Translations under genes and position numbers: made by a program
The notes under the pieces: model-generated
What the model saw: the letters and a program-made list of their open reading frames with translations, nothing else
Databases searched by the model: none
What the model was told of the DNA's origin: nothing
From: Imtechella halotolerans
GTDB lineage: Bacteria; Bacteroidota; Bacteroidia; Flavobacteriales; Flavobacteriaceae
Length of the DNA stretch: 64,000 nt
NCBI RefSeq assembly: GCF_028743515.2
Contig: NZ_CP117969.2
Location: 377,001 to 441,000 of the forward strand
Reading direction: 5' to 3'
Shown: positions 18,243 through 28,072 of the stretch, piece after piece
Layout of the letters: each line of letters opens with the position of its first letter
Position numbering within the stretch: the first letter of the stretch is position 1

Positions 18243-19871
18243 ATGAAAAATGTGACTACTTTATTTTTGCTGTTATTAAGTTTTGTTTTGGGAGCGCAAT
18301 CATCGCTACCAGATGATTATTTACCAAGTTCTTTTCATGCAGATAGAAGGGAAGCACTTCGCAAGCAAATGCCCACTGGTAGTGTTGCTGTTTTTTTTGC
18401 AAATCCAGAACGGAATCGTTCGAATGATGTAGACTATGTGTATCATCAAGATCCTGATTTTTATTATCTGACTGGTTATAAAGAACCAAACGCTGCTTTA
18501 TTGGTGTTTTCCGAGAATCAAAAGGATGAGAATGGAAACACCTACAACGAGGTATTGTTTGTACAGGAGAAAAACAAACAGGCAGAGCAGTGGAATGGAT
18601 ATAGACTAGGAGTTGAAGGAGCAAAACAAAAACTAGGATTTTCTAAGGTATATAACGGGATAGAATTTCATGATTTCCCTATAGATTATAATTCATTTAG
18701 TCAGGTGTTTTTTCATGGATTTCATGATGATTACCGTGATTCAAAACGAAACCAAGCAGATTTGTTCAGCTTAATTGCTGCCTTTAAAAACAAAGTAAAC
18801 TTTGCAGATTATAAGCCGCCACATCAAGCTCAACAAAATTTATATGGACTTATAAAAGCCACTGAAGTTGAAAATAGTGCAAATGTGGCGCAAACAATTG
18901 ACAGATATTTAATGCGATTTCCTGAGTTAAAGGAAGATGAGTTGTTAACCTCGTATGCAAAAGCTGATATTGCTACTCGTAAAGAATTGAAGCAAAAAGT
19001 AAGCTTGAAGTTAGAAAAGTCTTCCTCAAGTATAATTAATTTGCAAGAGTTAGGAAAAATGATGGCTACCTTAAGAGAGGTGAAGACAGCGGAGGAATTG
19101 AAATTGCTCAATAAAGCCATTCAGATTTCAGCTATTGGTCAAGTTGAGGTAATGAAAGCGATGCACCCTGGGATGTCTGAACGTGAGATTCAAGGTATTC
19201 ATGAATTTGTATTTAAAAAATATGGTGCAGAATATGAAGGGTATCCATCTATAGTTGGAGGTGGACATAACGGTTGTGTACTTCATTATATAGATAACAG
19301 CAAAACCAAAGTAGGGAATGATTTGGTATTAATGGATTTGGGAGCTGAATACCATGGATATACAGCGGACGTTACTCGTACAATCCCAGCCAATGGGACT
19401 TTTACTAAGGAACAAAAAGAAATTTATGATTTAGTGTATAGGGCCCAAGAGGCTGGTATAGCAGCGGCCAAGGTTGGCAATGCTTTTGGAGCTACTGACC
19501 AAGCTGCACGTGAGGTAATCAATAAAGGGTTAGTGGCATTGGGAATTGTAAAATCTGAAGCAGAAGCGCGTCAATATTTTCCACATGGAACCTCTCATTA
19601 TATTGGGTTAGATGTTCATGATGCCGGTAATTATGGGCCACTACAAGAAAATATGGTTATCACTGTAGAACCAGGAATTTACATACCTGAAAACAGTGAT
19701 TGTGATTCTAAATGGTGGGGAATAGCAGTTCGAATTGAAGATTGTATTTTAGTTACAAAAAATGGTCCTGAGAATTTATCGGCAGGAGCTCCTCGTACCT
19801 CTGAGGCAATTGAGAAAACGATGAAGGAGTCGAGTGTACTAAACGATTTTGTTTTACCTACAATAGATTAA
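18243..19871 (+). CDS. Secreted Xaa-Pro aminopeptidase, M24B family
   Basis: 542 residues from the ATG at 18243, chosen because it opens a clean signal peptide (MKNVTTLFLLLLSFVLGAQ); the frame stays open back to 18174, but those codons would put extra residues before it. The N-terminal creatinase-like domain has PNAALLVF and the C-terminal pita-bread domain carries the five metal ligands: Asp in DLGAEYHGYTADVTRTI (two), His in HGTSHYIGLDVHD, Glu in TVEPGIYI and Glu in VRIEDCILV. It removes N-terminal residues before proline, here outside the inner membrane. A strong terminator follows at 19881. Confidence 0.92.
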   Translation: MKNVTTLFLLLLSFVLGAQSSLPDDYLPSSFHADRREALRKQMPTGSVAVFFANPERNRSNDVDYVYHQDPDFYYLTGYKEPNAALLVFSENQKDENGNTYNEVLFVQEKNKQAEQWNGYRLGVEGAKQKLGFSKVYNGIEFHDFPIDYNSFSQVFFHGFHDDYRDSKRNQADLFSLIAAFKNKVNFADYKPPHQAQQNLYGLIKATEVENSANVAQTIDRYLMRFPELKEDELLTSYAKADIATRKELKQKVSLKLEKSSSSIINLQELGKMMATLREVKTAEELKLLNKAIQISAIGQVEVMKAMHPGMSEREIQGIHEFVFKKYGAEYEGYPSIVGGGHNGCVLHYIDNSKTKVGNDLVLMDLGAEYHGYTADVTRTIPANGTFTKEQKEIYDLVYRAQEAGIAAAKVGNAFGATDQAAREVINKGLVALGIVKSEAEARQYFPHGTSHYIGLDVHDAGNYGPLQENMVITVEPGIYIPENSDCDSKWWGIAVRIEDCILVTKNGPENLSAGAPRTSEAIEKTMKESSVLNDFVLPTID

Positions 19872-19880
19872 ACAAAACAA

Positions 19881-19905
19881 ACGGCCTTTTTAAAGGCCGT
19901 TTTTA
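19881..19905. terminator. Bidirectional intrinsic terminator
   Basis: A 9-bp stem ACGGCCTTT/AAAGGCCGT at 19881-19889 and 19892-19900 followed by T residues, with A-rich sequence on the other side. It serves the M24 peptidase gene and the convergent thrC. Confidence 0.85.
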
Positions 19906-19909
19906 AGTA

Positions 19910-21202
19910 CTATCTACTTTGAAGGAAATTTTTTAAATCCCCATAATCTGCGATACGAATAGTTGATTTTTTCCCATCCATTACCTTACTAATTTGTGGA
20001 GGGACCTCTGGTTGGCATAGCGTAGTTTCTTTAACAACGTCTATAAACTTAATAGGGTGAGCTGTTTCCAAGAATACGCCCAAATAATCAGTGTTGGTTT
20101 TCATATATTCTTTTAGTCCTAAATACCCAACTGCTCCATGCGGATCGGCCAAATAAGTGTGTTCACGCATTAATTTCTTCATAGCTTCTTTTGTTTCTTG
20201 ATCTGAAAAACTAAAGGAAGAGAACCATTTTTGAAGCAATTGAAGGTCGGAGTTAAACAAATGCCTAATACGAACAAAATTACTAGGGTTTCCTACATCC
20301 ATTGCGTTAGATATTGTTTGAATGGAGGCCATCTGCTTATAGATGCCACTTTTCATAAATCGAGGTACGGTGTCGTTACTATTGGTAGCACCAATAAAAT
20401 GAGCTACAGGTAGGCCCAGGCGAGAGGCCATCATACCGGCACAAATATTCCCAAAGTTTCCACTAGGAACTGAAAAAACAATTTCCTTTCCAATGGATTT
20501 AAGCTGTTTGTAGGCGAAAAAGAAATAAAACATCTGAGGGAGCCAACGAGCAACATTTATAGAATTGGCAGAGGTAAGTTGTTGAGATTGTAATTCAACA
20601 TCAAGAAAGGCTTGCTTAACCATATCCTGGCAATCATCAAAAACTCCATCTACTTCCAATGCTGTTATGTTTTGCCCTAGGGTTGTTAGTTGTTTTTCCT
20701 GGATATCACTCACTTTTCCACTTGGATATAAAATCACTACATCAACACCTTTTACCCCTAAAAATCCATCAGCAACAGCACCTCCAGTATCCCCCGAGGT
20801 AGCTACTAAAACAGTTACTTTGTTTTTCTGATTGCGGTTAAAATAGCTAAGACAACGAGCCATAAATCGTGCTCCTACATCCTTAAAAGCCATAGTAGGA
20901 CCGTGAAAAAGTTCCAAGGCATAGATACTTTCTTCAATTTTAACCGTAGGGAAGTCAAATGACAATGTTTCTGATACAATTTTTTTGAGTTCTTCTATTG
21001 GAATATCATTGCCAATAAATTGTTGTATGACTTCTAGCGCAATTGACTCATTGCTTAGTGAGGTAATATTCTCAAAAAATGAGGGAGGCAGTGGAGTGAT
21101 TGATTCAGGAAAATAGAGTCCTTTGTCGGGTGCAATTCCTCGTATAACAGCCTCTTTAAACGAAACTTTTGGTGCCTTATGTTGTAAACTTTTATAGTAC
21201 AT
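19910..21202 (-). CDS. thrC: Threonine synthase
   Basis: 430 residues, the class I (long) form. It converts O-phosphohomoserine to threonine with PLP. The PLP lysine is in HGPTMAFKDVGARF, the phosphate-binding glycine loop in TSGDTGGAV, and the substrate loop in SGNFGNICAGMMA. It is the last gene of a thrA-thrB-thrC operon, three bases after thrB. A terminator shared with the convergent aminopeptidase gene lies just beyond the stop. Confidence 0.96.
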   Translation of the reverse strand: MYYKSLQHKAPKVSFKEAVIRGIAPDKGLYFPESITPLPPSFFENITSLSNESIALEVIQQFIGNDIPIEELKKIVSETLSFDFPTVKIEESIYALELFHGPTMAFKDVGARFMARCLSYFNRNQKNKVTVLVATSGDTGGAVADGFLGVKGVDVVILYPSGKVSDIQEKQLTTLGQNITALEVDGVFDDCQDMVKQAFLDVELQSQQLTSANSINVARWLPQMFYFFFAYKQLKSIGKEIVFSVPSGNFGNICAGMMASRLGLPVAHFIGATNSNDTVPRFMKSGIYKQMASIQTISNAMDVGNPSNFVRIRHLFNSDLQLLQKWFSSFSFSDQETKEAMKKLMREHTYLADPHGAVGYLGLKEYMKTNTDYLGVFLETAHPIKFIDVVKETTLCQPEVPPQISKVMDGKKSTIRIADYGDLKNFLQSR

Positions 21203-21204
21203 GT

Positions 21205-22134
21205 TTATAGTATTTTAATTCCTTCTGAATTGATTCTTGAAATATGAATATCAAAGGCTACGCCCATGGGAGTATATACCCGTTGCATGGCTTCACCTAC
21301 CGCTATAGCTTGTTCCTTACCTTTACTTAAAGCAAAGATGGATGGTCCTGAGCCTGAAATCCCGGATCCTAATGCTCCTTGTTTTAGAGCTGCTTCTTTT
21401 ACTTCCTTAAAACCTGGAATAAGTACACTTCGAATAGGCTCTACTATAACATCTTCTAGTGAACGAGCTATTAAATCATAATCCTTTTCATATAAACCAC
21501 TTACGAGTCCTCCTAAATTACCCCATTGTTGTATGGCCTTTGCCAGAGGGATTTGTTGTTTTAATACGGCTCTAGCATCAGCAGTTTTCACCTCTATTTG
21601 AGGGTGTATTACGGTGGCAAATAAATGTTCTGGAGAGGGTAAAGACAGCACATCTAATGGGGTATAACTACGCACCAAGGTGAAGCCACCCATAAGAGCT
21701 GGTGCTACATTGTCAGCATGAGGTGCACCACTTGCAAGGGCCTCTCCCTGCATTGCAAAAGCAATAAGTTGGGTTTGAGTATAAGGTGATCCAAGAAGAT
21801 GATTAATTCCAAAAACGGCACCAGCAGCACTGGCTGCACTACTTCCTATACCACTTCCAGCTTTAATTTTTTTGTATATTTCTATCTCAAAACCGTACGG
21901 GCATTCCAAACTATCCAACAAAGATTGTGCGGCTACTCCTGCTACATTTTTTGTGGTTTCTAATGGCAAATTAGCACCCGTTATCTTGGTAATTCGAATT
22001 CCTTTTATAGGTGATTTGCGAATAAGCATTTCATCTCCAACCGTATCAAGGCATACCCCCAATACATCAAAACCACAGGCTACATTTGCAATTGTAGCTG
22101 GACAAAATAGTCGTATTTCATTCATGTTTTCCAT
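21205..22134 (-). CDS. thrB: Homoserine kinase
   Basis: 309 residues, GHMP kinase fold. The ATP loop is GSGIGSSAASAAGAVFG around residues 93-109, and the C-terminal GSGISGSGPSIFAL is the third GHMP motif. It phosphorylates homoserine to O-phosphohomoserine. An internal ATG at codon 4 (MNEIRLF) is an equally good start; I kept the first. It is three bases from thrA and two from thrC, so translation is coupled through the operon. Confidence 0.95.
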   Translation of the reverse strand: MENMNEIRLFCPATIANVACGFDVLGVCLDTVGDEMLIRKSPIKGIRITKITGANLPLETTKNVAGVAAQSLLDSLECPYGFEIEIYKKIKAGSGIGSSAASAAGAVFGINHLLGSPYTQTQLIAFAMQGEALASGAPHADNVAPALMGGFTLVRSYTPLDVLSLPSPEHLFATVIHPQIEVKTADARAVLKQQIPLAKAIQQWGNLGGLVSGLYEKDYDLIARSLEDVIVEPIRSVLIPGFKEVKEAALKQGALGSGISGSGPSIFALSKGKEQAIAVGEAMQRVYTPMGVAFDIHISRINSEGIKIL

Positions 22135-22137
22135 AAT

Positions 22138-24579
22138 TTAGGAGGTAGCAGTTCTTATAATATCGGCAAAAATTCCAGAAGCTGTAACAGCAGCTCCAGC
22201 GCCTGCACCTTTGATCAACAGGGGATAATCCGGATATCGCTCTGTGTAAAATAAAACGATATTATCTTTTCCTTCTAGATTGTAAAATGGATGTTCTTTA
22301 GGGATTTGTTGTAAGCCAACTGAGGCTTTTCCTTCCTTAAATGTTGCCACATATTTTAAGCGTTTATCCTCTTCCTTGGCAGCCATGTAAAGTTGATTGA
22401 AATGCACAGCGTGAGTCTCTAAGGACTCTATAAACGATTCTACCGAAGGAGTTTCTAGGCTTTCTTTAGGTAAGAAGGTATGATTTTCTATATCTTCAAT
22501 CTCTATAGGATATCCACTTTCTCTTGCTAGAATGAGAATCTTTCTTGCAACATCTATTCCGCTTAAATCTATACGAGGATCTGGTTCTGTATACCCTTCT
22601 TCTTTTGCTTGACTAACCACTTCTTTGAAAGAAGATGTTTCGTTGAAGTTGTTAAATACAAAGTTTAGACTACCGGATAAGACCGCTTGAATTTTATGTA
22701 CTCTATCGCCTGAAGCAATTAGGTTTTTTAACGTATCAATGATGGGTAATCCAGCACCTACATTGGTTTCGAATAGAAAAGGAGCATTGTATTTTCGAGA
22801 AAGAAATTTTAAATGGGCATAGTTTTCATAGGCTGATGCACATGCTATTTTATTACATGTAACTACCGCGATGCTATTTTTTAAATACCATGCATAGGTT
22901 TGAGCCACCTGTTCGCTTGCTGTATTGTCTACAAAAATGCTGTTCCTCAAGTTTCGTTTTTTTACGTTTTCAAAAAAAGCATTCAGAGAAGTTTCCTCAC
23001 CTTTTAATAATGTTTCTTTCCAGTTAGAAAGGTCAATACCATTGCTGTCAAATGCCATTTTTTTTGAACTTGCAATGGCAATAACACGTATATTGATTTT
23101 TAAAGTTTCTTTAAGGTAGGAGCGTTGTTGGTGTAACTGAGCTAGGAATATACTACCAACATTACCAGCTCCCATGATATAGAGGTTAAGCTGTTTTATG
23201 TTGTCTTCGAAAAAACGTTCATGAAGGACATTTAATGCCTTTTTTACGTCCTTATTTTCAATAACAGTTGAGATATTACGTTCTGAAGCTCCTTGTGCAA
23301 TAGCCCTTATATTCACATTGTTCTTTCCTAAAGCGCTGAACATTTTACCACTTAATCCTTGGTGACTTTTCATACGATCACCCACAAGAGCAACAATTGC
23401 CAGATCACTTTCCATTAGGCAAGGTTTTATTTTTCCTCTTGAAATTTCATATTCAAAAGCCGTATCGATAATTTCTTTAGCTATGATGGCTTCTTGTTGG
23501 ATGACTCCTAAACAAATGGAATGTTCCGAAGAGGCTTGCGTGATAAGAACTACACTAATTTCATGTTGTGATAATACTTCAAACAAACGTTTCGATATCC
23601 CTGGAACTCCCACCATTCCTGACCCTTCTATGGTAAGAAGTGCGATGTCTTCAATGTGACTTATACCGCTGATGGGAGATTTTTTTCCATTGGTGTTTTC
23701 GGATATACAGCTGCCGGCATTTTTGGGATTAAAGGTGTTTTTTATGTAGATTGGTATTTTAGCGTTTAATACGGGTTGAATTGTGGGAGGATATAGCACC
23801 TTTGCTCCAAAATGAGAAAGTTCCATAGCTTCTTCATAGGATATGTGTTTAATGGTCTTGGCTTGTTTGACCAATTTAGGATTGGCAGTGTACATTCCAT
23901 TGACATCAGTCCAAATTTCTAGGGCTTCAGCATGTACCGCGTTTGCTATAATGGCAGCCGTATAGTCTGAACCACCTCTGCCTAATGTAGTGGTGTCCCC
24001 ATTAAAGCTCGAGGATATAAATCCAGGGACTATAGTGATGGAACTTTTAGTACTCTGAAAGAAATAATGAATGTTAGTATTAGTAACAGAAAAATCTACG
24101 ACTGCTTTTCCAAACGTGCTATTGGTTTTTATTAGTTCTCTAGTATCCTTGTAGCGCGCATCTAATCCTTCAGAAATAAAAAATTCACTGATTAGGTATG
24201 CAGATAAAAGTTCACCGTAACTAACAATTTTATCAGAGGAACGTTTTGTTATTTCTCCCAAAAGTGAGATTCCCTCAAGAAGAGTTTCTAAATGATTGAA
24301 TTGTTGTTTTATATGGCTAATTACGCTGCTTTGTTTATCATAAGGGAACAGTAATCTTACAGTATCCAAATGTGTTGTCTCAAGCTCTTCAAGTAGTTGC
24401 AGGTAATTGTTTTGATGTGTGGCAGCTTTATTTGCGGCAAGGAGTAAGTTGTCTGTAACTCCTCCTAGTGCAGAAACCACTACCACTACAGGTGATGGGG
24501 TATCTTGAACGATTGACATTACTTTTCGAATGTTTTCAGCATTGGCTACTGAAGTACCGCCAAATTTTAAGACTTTCAT
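22138..24579 (-). CDS. thrA: Bifunctional aspartokinase / homoserine dehydrogenase I
   Basis: 813 residues. The aspartokinase part opens with KFGGTSVANAENI and has the GRGGSDYTAA motif; two ACT domains lie at about 310-450 (the usual site of threonine feedback); the homoserine dehydrogenase part begins near 466 with the NAD(P) motif GAGNVGS and carries EEGYTEPDPRIDLSGIDVARK. It performs the first and third steps from aspartate to threonine and methionine. First gene of thrABC. It is preceded by about 370 bases without a gene that can fold into two hairpins, described separately. Confidence 0.96.
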   Translation of the reverse strand: MKVLKFGGTSVANAENIRKVMSIVQDTPSPVVVVVSALGGVTDNLLLAANKAATHQNNYLQLLEELETTHLDTVRLLFPYDKQSSVISHIKQQFNHLETLLEGISLLGEITKRSSDKIVSYGELLSAYLISEFFISEGLDARYKDTRELIKTNSTFGKAVVDFSVTNTNIHYFFQSTKSSITIVPGFISSSFNGDTTTLGRGGSDYTAAIIANAVHAEALEIWTDVNGMYTANPKLVKQAKTIKHISYEEAMELSHFGAKVLYPPTIQPVLNAKIPIYIKNTFNPKNAGSCISENTNGKKSPISGISHIEDIALLTIEGSGMVGVPGISKRLFEVLSQHEISVVLITQASSEHSICLGVIQQEAIIAKEIIDTAFEYEISRGKIKPCLMESDLAIVALVGDRMKSHQGLSGKMFSALGKNNVNIRAIAQGASERNISTVIENKDVKKALNVLHERFFEDNIKQLNLYIMGAGNVGSIFLAQLHQQRSYLKETLKINIRVIAIASSKKMAFDSNGIDLSNWKETLLKGEETSLNAFFENVKKRNLRNSIFVDNTASEQVAQTYAWYLKNSIAVVTCNKIACASAYENYAHLKFLSRKYNAPFLFETNVGAGLPIIDTLKNLIASGDRVHKIQAVLSGSLNFVFNNFNETSSFKEVVSQAKEEGYTEPDPRIDLSGIDVARKILILARESGYPIEIEDIENHTFLPKESLETPSVESFIESLETHAVHFNQLYMAAKEEDKRLKYVATFKEGKASVGLQQIPKEHPFYNLEGKDNIVLFYTERYPDYPLLIKGAGAGAAVTASGIFADIIRTATS

Positions 24580-24950
24580 TGGTTTTTGTTTTGGAAGCCA
24601 TCATGGTTTTATTTAGGGGATGACTTAGGTAAATAAATAGATATTATTGGTGCGTAAAAAGCTGATGAAATGCATAGCAATTGTTGGTTTGATTAAACAA
24701 ACCATCAGCATGGACGATATGAAATGACTTGACCCCTAGAAAGGGGTAATCGTTGTAGAAATGCCTGTGCCAATAAATAACAGTCCGTTGACAGGAGATT
24801 GTCCGGAGATTGTTATTTTTGATATGTGATTGTGTTTGTGCACTAAGACATTAATTGTAATAGGTTCAAAAGTAGGGACTTTGACAGAATAATAAAAACG
24901 GTTCGTCTATTTTTACAAATAATTCATATTTATCGTAATTTTTTTAAAGA
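24580..24950 (-). other. Long leader region of thrABC
   Basis: Gene-free stretch between thrA and the divergent nnrD. On the thrA strand it holds, in order, a TACTTTTG -7 element (24874-24867), a long hairpin (24818-24775), a short stem ACCCCT/AGGGGT (24747-24732), a 28-codon reading frame (24711-24625) with three Thr, four Ile and three Met codons, and 45 bases to the thrA ATG. Read as an mRNA leader it would be about 280 bases long. I did not recognise a known riboswitch. Confidence 0.45.
24775..24818 (-). promoter_or_regulatory. Long hairpin in the thrA leader
   Basis: Arms AAATAACA (24775-24782) and TGTTATTT (24811-24818), then TCCG/CGGA, then GACA/TGTC, with a GGAGAT loop: 16 paired positions with one asymmetric internal loop. 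On the plus strand the loop and right arm contain a near repeat, GGAGATTGT twice. Regulatory role inferred. Confidence 0.4.
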
Positions 24951-26489
24951 ATGAAAATATTGAACGCCTCAGCTTTGCGAATGGCTGATGAATTGACAAT
25001 TGAAAAGCAACATTTGTCCAGTTGGGAGCTTATGGAAAGAGCTTCAAAACAAGTGTTTAACTGGTTGCATGGGCGCTTGCAAGGTGCACCTGTAACGATA
25101 CATGTTTTTTGTGGGGTTGGAAATAATGGAGGTGATGGATTGGCAGTCGCTCGTCTTTTAGCCCAACATGGCTATACTATAGAAGTCTATATTGTTAGTT
25201 TTAGTGACCAACGTTCCAAGGATTTTATTACCAATCTTACTGGAATAAAAAATATGAAGATATGGCCTAAAGCCATTCATACAGAAGAGGACTTCCCGGA
25301 ATTGACTCCTAATGACATTGTTATTGATGCCATTTTTGGTATAGGTCTGAATCGAGCTCCAAAGGATTGGGTAGCATCGTTGCTGATGCATATCAATGGT
25401 AGTGGTTCATTTGTGTTAAGTATTGATATTCCTTCAGGCCTATTTATGGATAGAGTTCCTGAGGATCCAAAGGCTGTAATTGTCGCTCATCAGGTCCTTT
25501 CTTTTCAGACTCCTAAATTGGTCTTCTTTTTACCTCAAACAGGAATCTATGTCAAAAACTGGGAGGTATTAGACATTGGATTAGATCTTGAGTATTTAGC
25601 CTCTGTGGAAACTACTTCGTTTTATGTGGATAAGAACATGGCTCGAGGATTATATAAAGTGAGAGATAAGTTTTCCCATAAAGGGACCTATGGTCATGTT
25701 TTAATGGTGGGTGGTAGCTATGGAAAAATTGGATCAATGGTACTTTCTTCTGAGGCTGCGCTAAATTCAGGAGCTGGCCTTGTGACCTCATTTTTACCAT
25801 CTTGTGGCTATACCATTATGCAGACAGCTATGCCTGAGGTGATGGTGATAACGGATGCCAATGAGAAGAAGATTACCCAAGTAGAATATGATTTCACCCC
25901 TTCTTCCGTAGGGATAGGAATGGGGATGGGGACAGCGGCTGAAACTGTAAGAGCCTTTTCCGAGTTTCTTACCAAAATAAGTTTTCCTATCGTAATTGAT
26001 GCGGATGCATTAAACATACTAGCCTCTCACCCGGAATTATTGAGAAGTGTACCTGAAAACTCTGTTCTTACTCCCCATCCTAAAGAGTTAGAACGGTTAG
26101 TGGGTGAGTGGAAAAATGATTTTGAAAAACTAAAAAAAGTTAGGGAGTTCAGTAAAAGATATAAGGTAATTGTTGTTATCAAAGGCGCTCATACCATAAC
26201 AATCTTCCAAAAAGAAAGGTTTATTAATTCTACTGGAAATCCGGGAATGGCAACGGCTGGCAGTGGAGATGCACTCACGGGTATTATTGCTGGTTTGATG
26301 GCTCAAAAATATTCACCACTTGAGGCTGCAGTCTTTGGGGTCTATCTGCATGGATTAGCGGGGGACTTGTCCGTTGGTAAAAATGGATGGGAAGCATTAA
26401 CTGCAACAGAGATCATTGATTTTATTGGTGATGCCTATCTCTATTTGTTTCAATCTGAGAATGAAACTATCCAAGATGAAGATCACTAA
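24951..26489 (+). CDS. nnrD: Bifunctional NAD(P)H-hydrate epimerase / ADP-dependent dehydratase
   Basis: 512 residues, a fusion of two repair activities for damaged NAD(P)H (NADHX). The YjeF_N epimerase domain (about 1-215) has GVGNNGGDGLAVARLL; the ribokinase-like dehydratase domain (about 225-500) has GSYGKIGSMVLSSEAALNSG and the signature GMATAGSGDALTGIIAGL. The ATG at 24951 is the natural start of the epimerase domain (MKILNASALRMADE). The cytosolic enzyme pair is common in Bacteroidota as a fusion, and here it stands alone upstream of hutH. Confidence 0.94.
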   Translation: MKILNASALRMADELTIEKQHLSSWELMERASKQVFNWLHGRLQGAPVTIHVFCGVGNNGGDGLAVARLLAQHGYTIEVYIVSFSDQRSKDFITNLTGIKNMKIWPKAIHTEEDFPELTPNDIVIDAIFGIGLNRAPKDWVASLLMHINGSGSFVLSIDIPSGLFMDRVPEDPKAVIVAHQVLSFQTPKLVFFLPQTGIYVKNWEVLDIGLDLEYLASVETTSFYVDKNMARGLYKVRDKFSHKGTYGHVLMVGGSYGKIGSMVLSSEAALNSGAGLVTSFLPSCGYTIMQTAMPEVMVITDANEKKITQVEYDFTPSSVGIGMGMGTAAETVRAFSEFLTKISFPIVIDADALNILASHPELLRSVPENSVLTPHPKELERLVGEWKNDFEKLKKVREFSKRYKVIVVIKGAHTITIFQKERFINSTGNPGMATAGSGDALTGIIAGLMAQKYSPLEAAVFGVYLHGLAGDLSVGKNGWEALTATEIIDFIGDAYLYLFQSENETIQDEDH

Positions 26490-26502
26490 ATAGCTTGAAA
26501 AA

Positions 26503-26510
26503 TATATTTG
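26503..26510 (+). promoter_or_regulatory. -7 promoter element of hutH
   Basis: TATATTTG, an exact TAnnTTTG match, lies 48 bases before the hutH ATG. The -33 region lacks a TTG at the normal distance. Confidence 0.45.
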
Positions 26511-26557
26511 CATAATCCCTTTTGAATGTGGAATTTTGATCCACAAAAATTAATCGC

Positions 26558-28072
26558 ATGAATACTGTACACTACATTAATTCTAATGTGCTAGGCATAG
26601 AAGATATCGATCATATCATTTCTAATCATATGTCGTTAGCTCTTTCTGAAGAAGCCAAGCTGAATATAGAAAAATGCAGGACTTATCTCGATACCCGAAT
26701 GAAGGAAGATGATCGACCAATTTATGGTATCAATACAGGATTTGGGGCGCTTTGTAATGTTAAGATCTCCAGAGATCACCTAACTAAACTACAAGAAAAC
26801 CTTGTAATGTCTCATGCTTGTGGAATGGGAGATAGGGTGCCAGATGCAGTTGTGAAAATTATGTTGTTGCTTAAAATTCAATCGTTAAGCTATGGTCATA
26901 GTGGAGTTCAGTTGATTACTGTGAAACGATTGATTGATTTTTTTAATAATGATGTACTACCAGTAGTCTTTACTCAAGGGTCTCTTGGTGCTTCAGGGGA
27001 TTTAGCACCATTAGCACATCTTTCATTGCCATTGTTGGGTAAAGGAAAAGTGCGCATTCAAGGAGAAGAACTGGAGTCCACAATTCTTATGGAACGTTTT
27101 GGTTGGGAGCCAATAGTACTGCAATCTAAGGAAGGACTAGCGCTACTTAATGGTACCCAGTTTATGGCCTCTTATGGGGTTGCTTCACTTATGAAGGCCT
27201 ATCGTTTGTCTTATTGGGCGGATTTAATAGGAGCCGTCTCTTTGGAAGCGTTTGATGGCCGTAAAGAACCATTCAATAAATTAATACACCTTATACGACC
27301 ACATAGGGGTCAAATAAAGACAGCTGAGCGAATGTTGAGTTTTCTGGAAGGGAGTGAACTTATTTCCCAAGAGAAAAAACATGTTCAAGATCCTTATTCC
27401 TTTAGATGTATCCCTCAAGTTCACGGGGCCACTAAGGATACCTTACGCTTTGTAAATAGTGTGTTTAAGACAGAGATGAATTCTGTAACCGACAATCCAA
27501 ATGTATTTGAAGAGGAGGATGAAGTGATTTCAGGTGGAAATTTTCATGGGCAACCATTGGCCTTAGCACTTGATTATTTGAGTATTGCTATGGCTGAGAT
27601 TGGTAATATTTCAGAGAGGAGGACCTATCAATTAATTTCGGGATTACGTGAACTTCCAGCGTTTTTAGTGAATGATCCTGGTATCAACTCTGGTTTAATG
27701 ATTCCCCAGTATACAGCTGCTGGAATTGTCAGCCAAAATAAACAATTAGCTACTCCAGCTAGTATTGACAGTATTGTTTCTTCAAATGGTCAGGAAGATC
27801 ATGTAAGTATGGGTGCTAATGCCGCTACCAAATGTTATGCAATATTAAACAATGTTGAAAGAGTTTTAGGTATTGAGTTGCTCACGGCTTGTCAGGGTAT
27901 AGAGTTTAGAAGACCACTAAAAAGTTCACCTATAATTGAAGAAGTGGTACATTCTTTTCAGCAGGTGGTGCCGTTTGTAGAAGTTGACAGACTTTTACAC
28001 AACGACATGCAAAAGGCTGTCACCTTTCTGCAGCAACATCCGTTAACAGGAATATCTTTGTATGAGGATTAA
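26558..28072 (+). CDS. hutH: Histidine ammonia-lyase
   Basis: 504 residues. It deaminates histidine to urocanate. The self-forming MIO cofactor arises from Ala145-Ser146-Gly147 in GSLGASGDLAPLAHL, and the catalytic tyrosine is in YGINTGFGAL. Other conserved blocks are TQFMASYGVASL, SVTDNPNVF and SNGQEDHVSMG. The usual partners hutU, hutI and hutG are not adjacent. A tyrosine ammonia-lyase cannot be fully excluded, because aromatic lyases share the motif, but the overall sequence reads as HAL. The stop overlaps the stop of the convergent STAS-like gene by three bases. Confidence 0.92.
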   Translation: MNTVHYINSNVLGIEDIDHIISNHMSLALSEEAKLNIEKCRTYLDTRMKEDDRPIYGINTGFGALCNVKISRDHLTKLQENLVMSHACGMGDRVPDAVVKIMLLLKIQSLSYGHSGVQLITVKRLIDFFNNDVLPVVFTQGSLGASGDLAPLAHLSLPLLGKGKVRIQGEELESTILMERFGWEPIVLQSKEGLALLNGTQFMASYGVASLMKAYRLSYWADLIGAVSLEAFDGRKEPFNKLIHLIRPHRGQIKTAERMLSFLEGSELISQEKKHVQDPYSFRCIPQVHGATKDTLRFVNSVFKTEMNSVTDNPNVFEEEDEVISGGNFHGQPLALALDYLSIAMAEIGNISERRTYQLISGLRELPAFLVNDPGINSGLMIPQYTAAGIVSQNKQLATPASIDSIVSSNGQEDHVSMGANAATKCYAILNNVERVLGIELLTACQGIEFRRPLKSSPIIEEVVHSFQQVVPFVEVDRLLHNDMQKAVTFLQQHPLTGISLYED

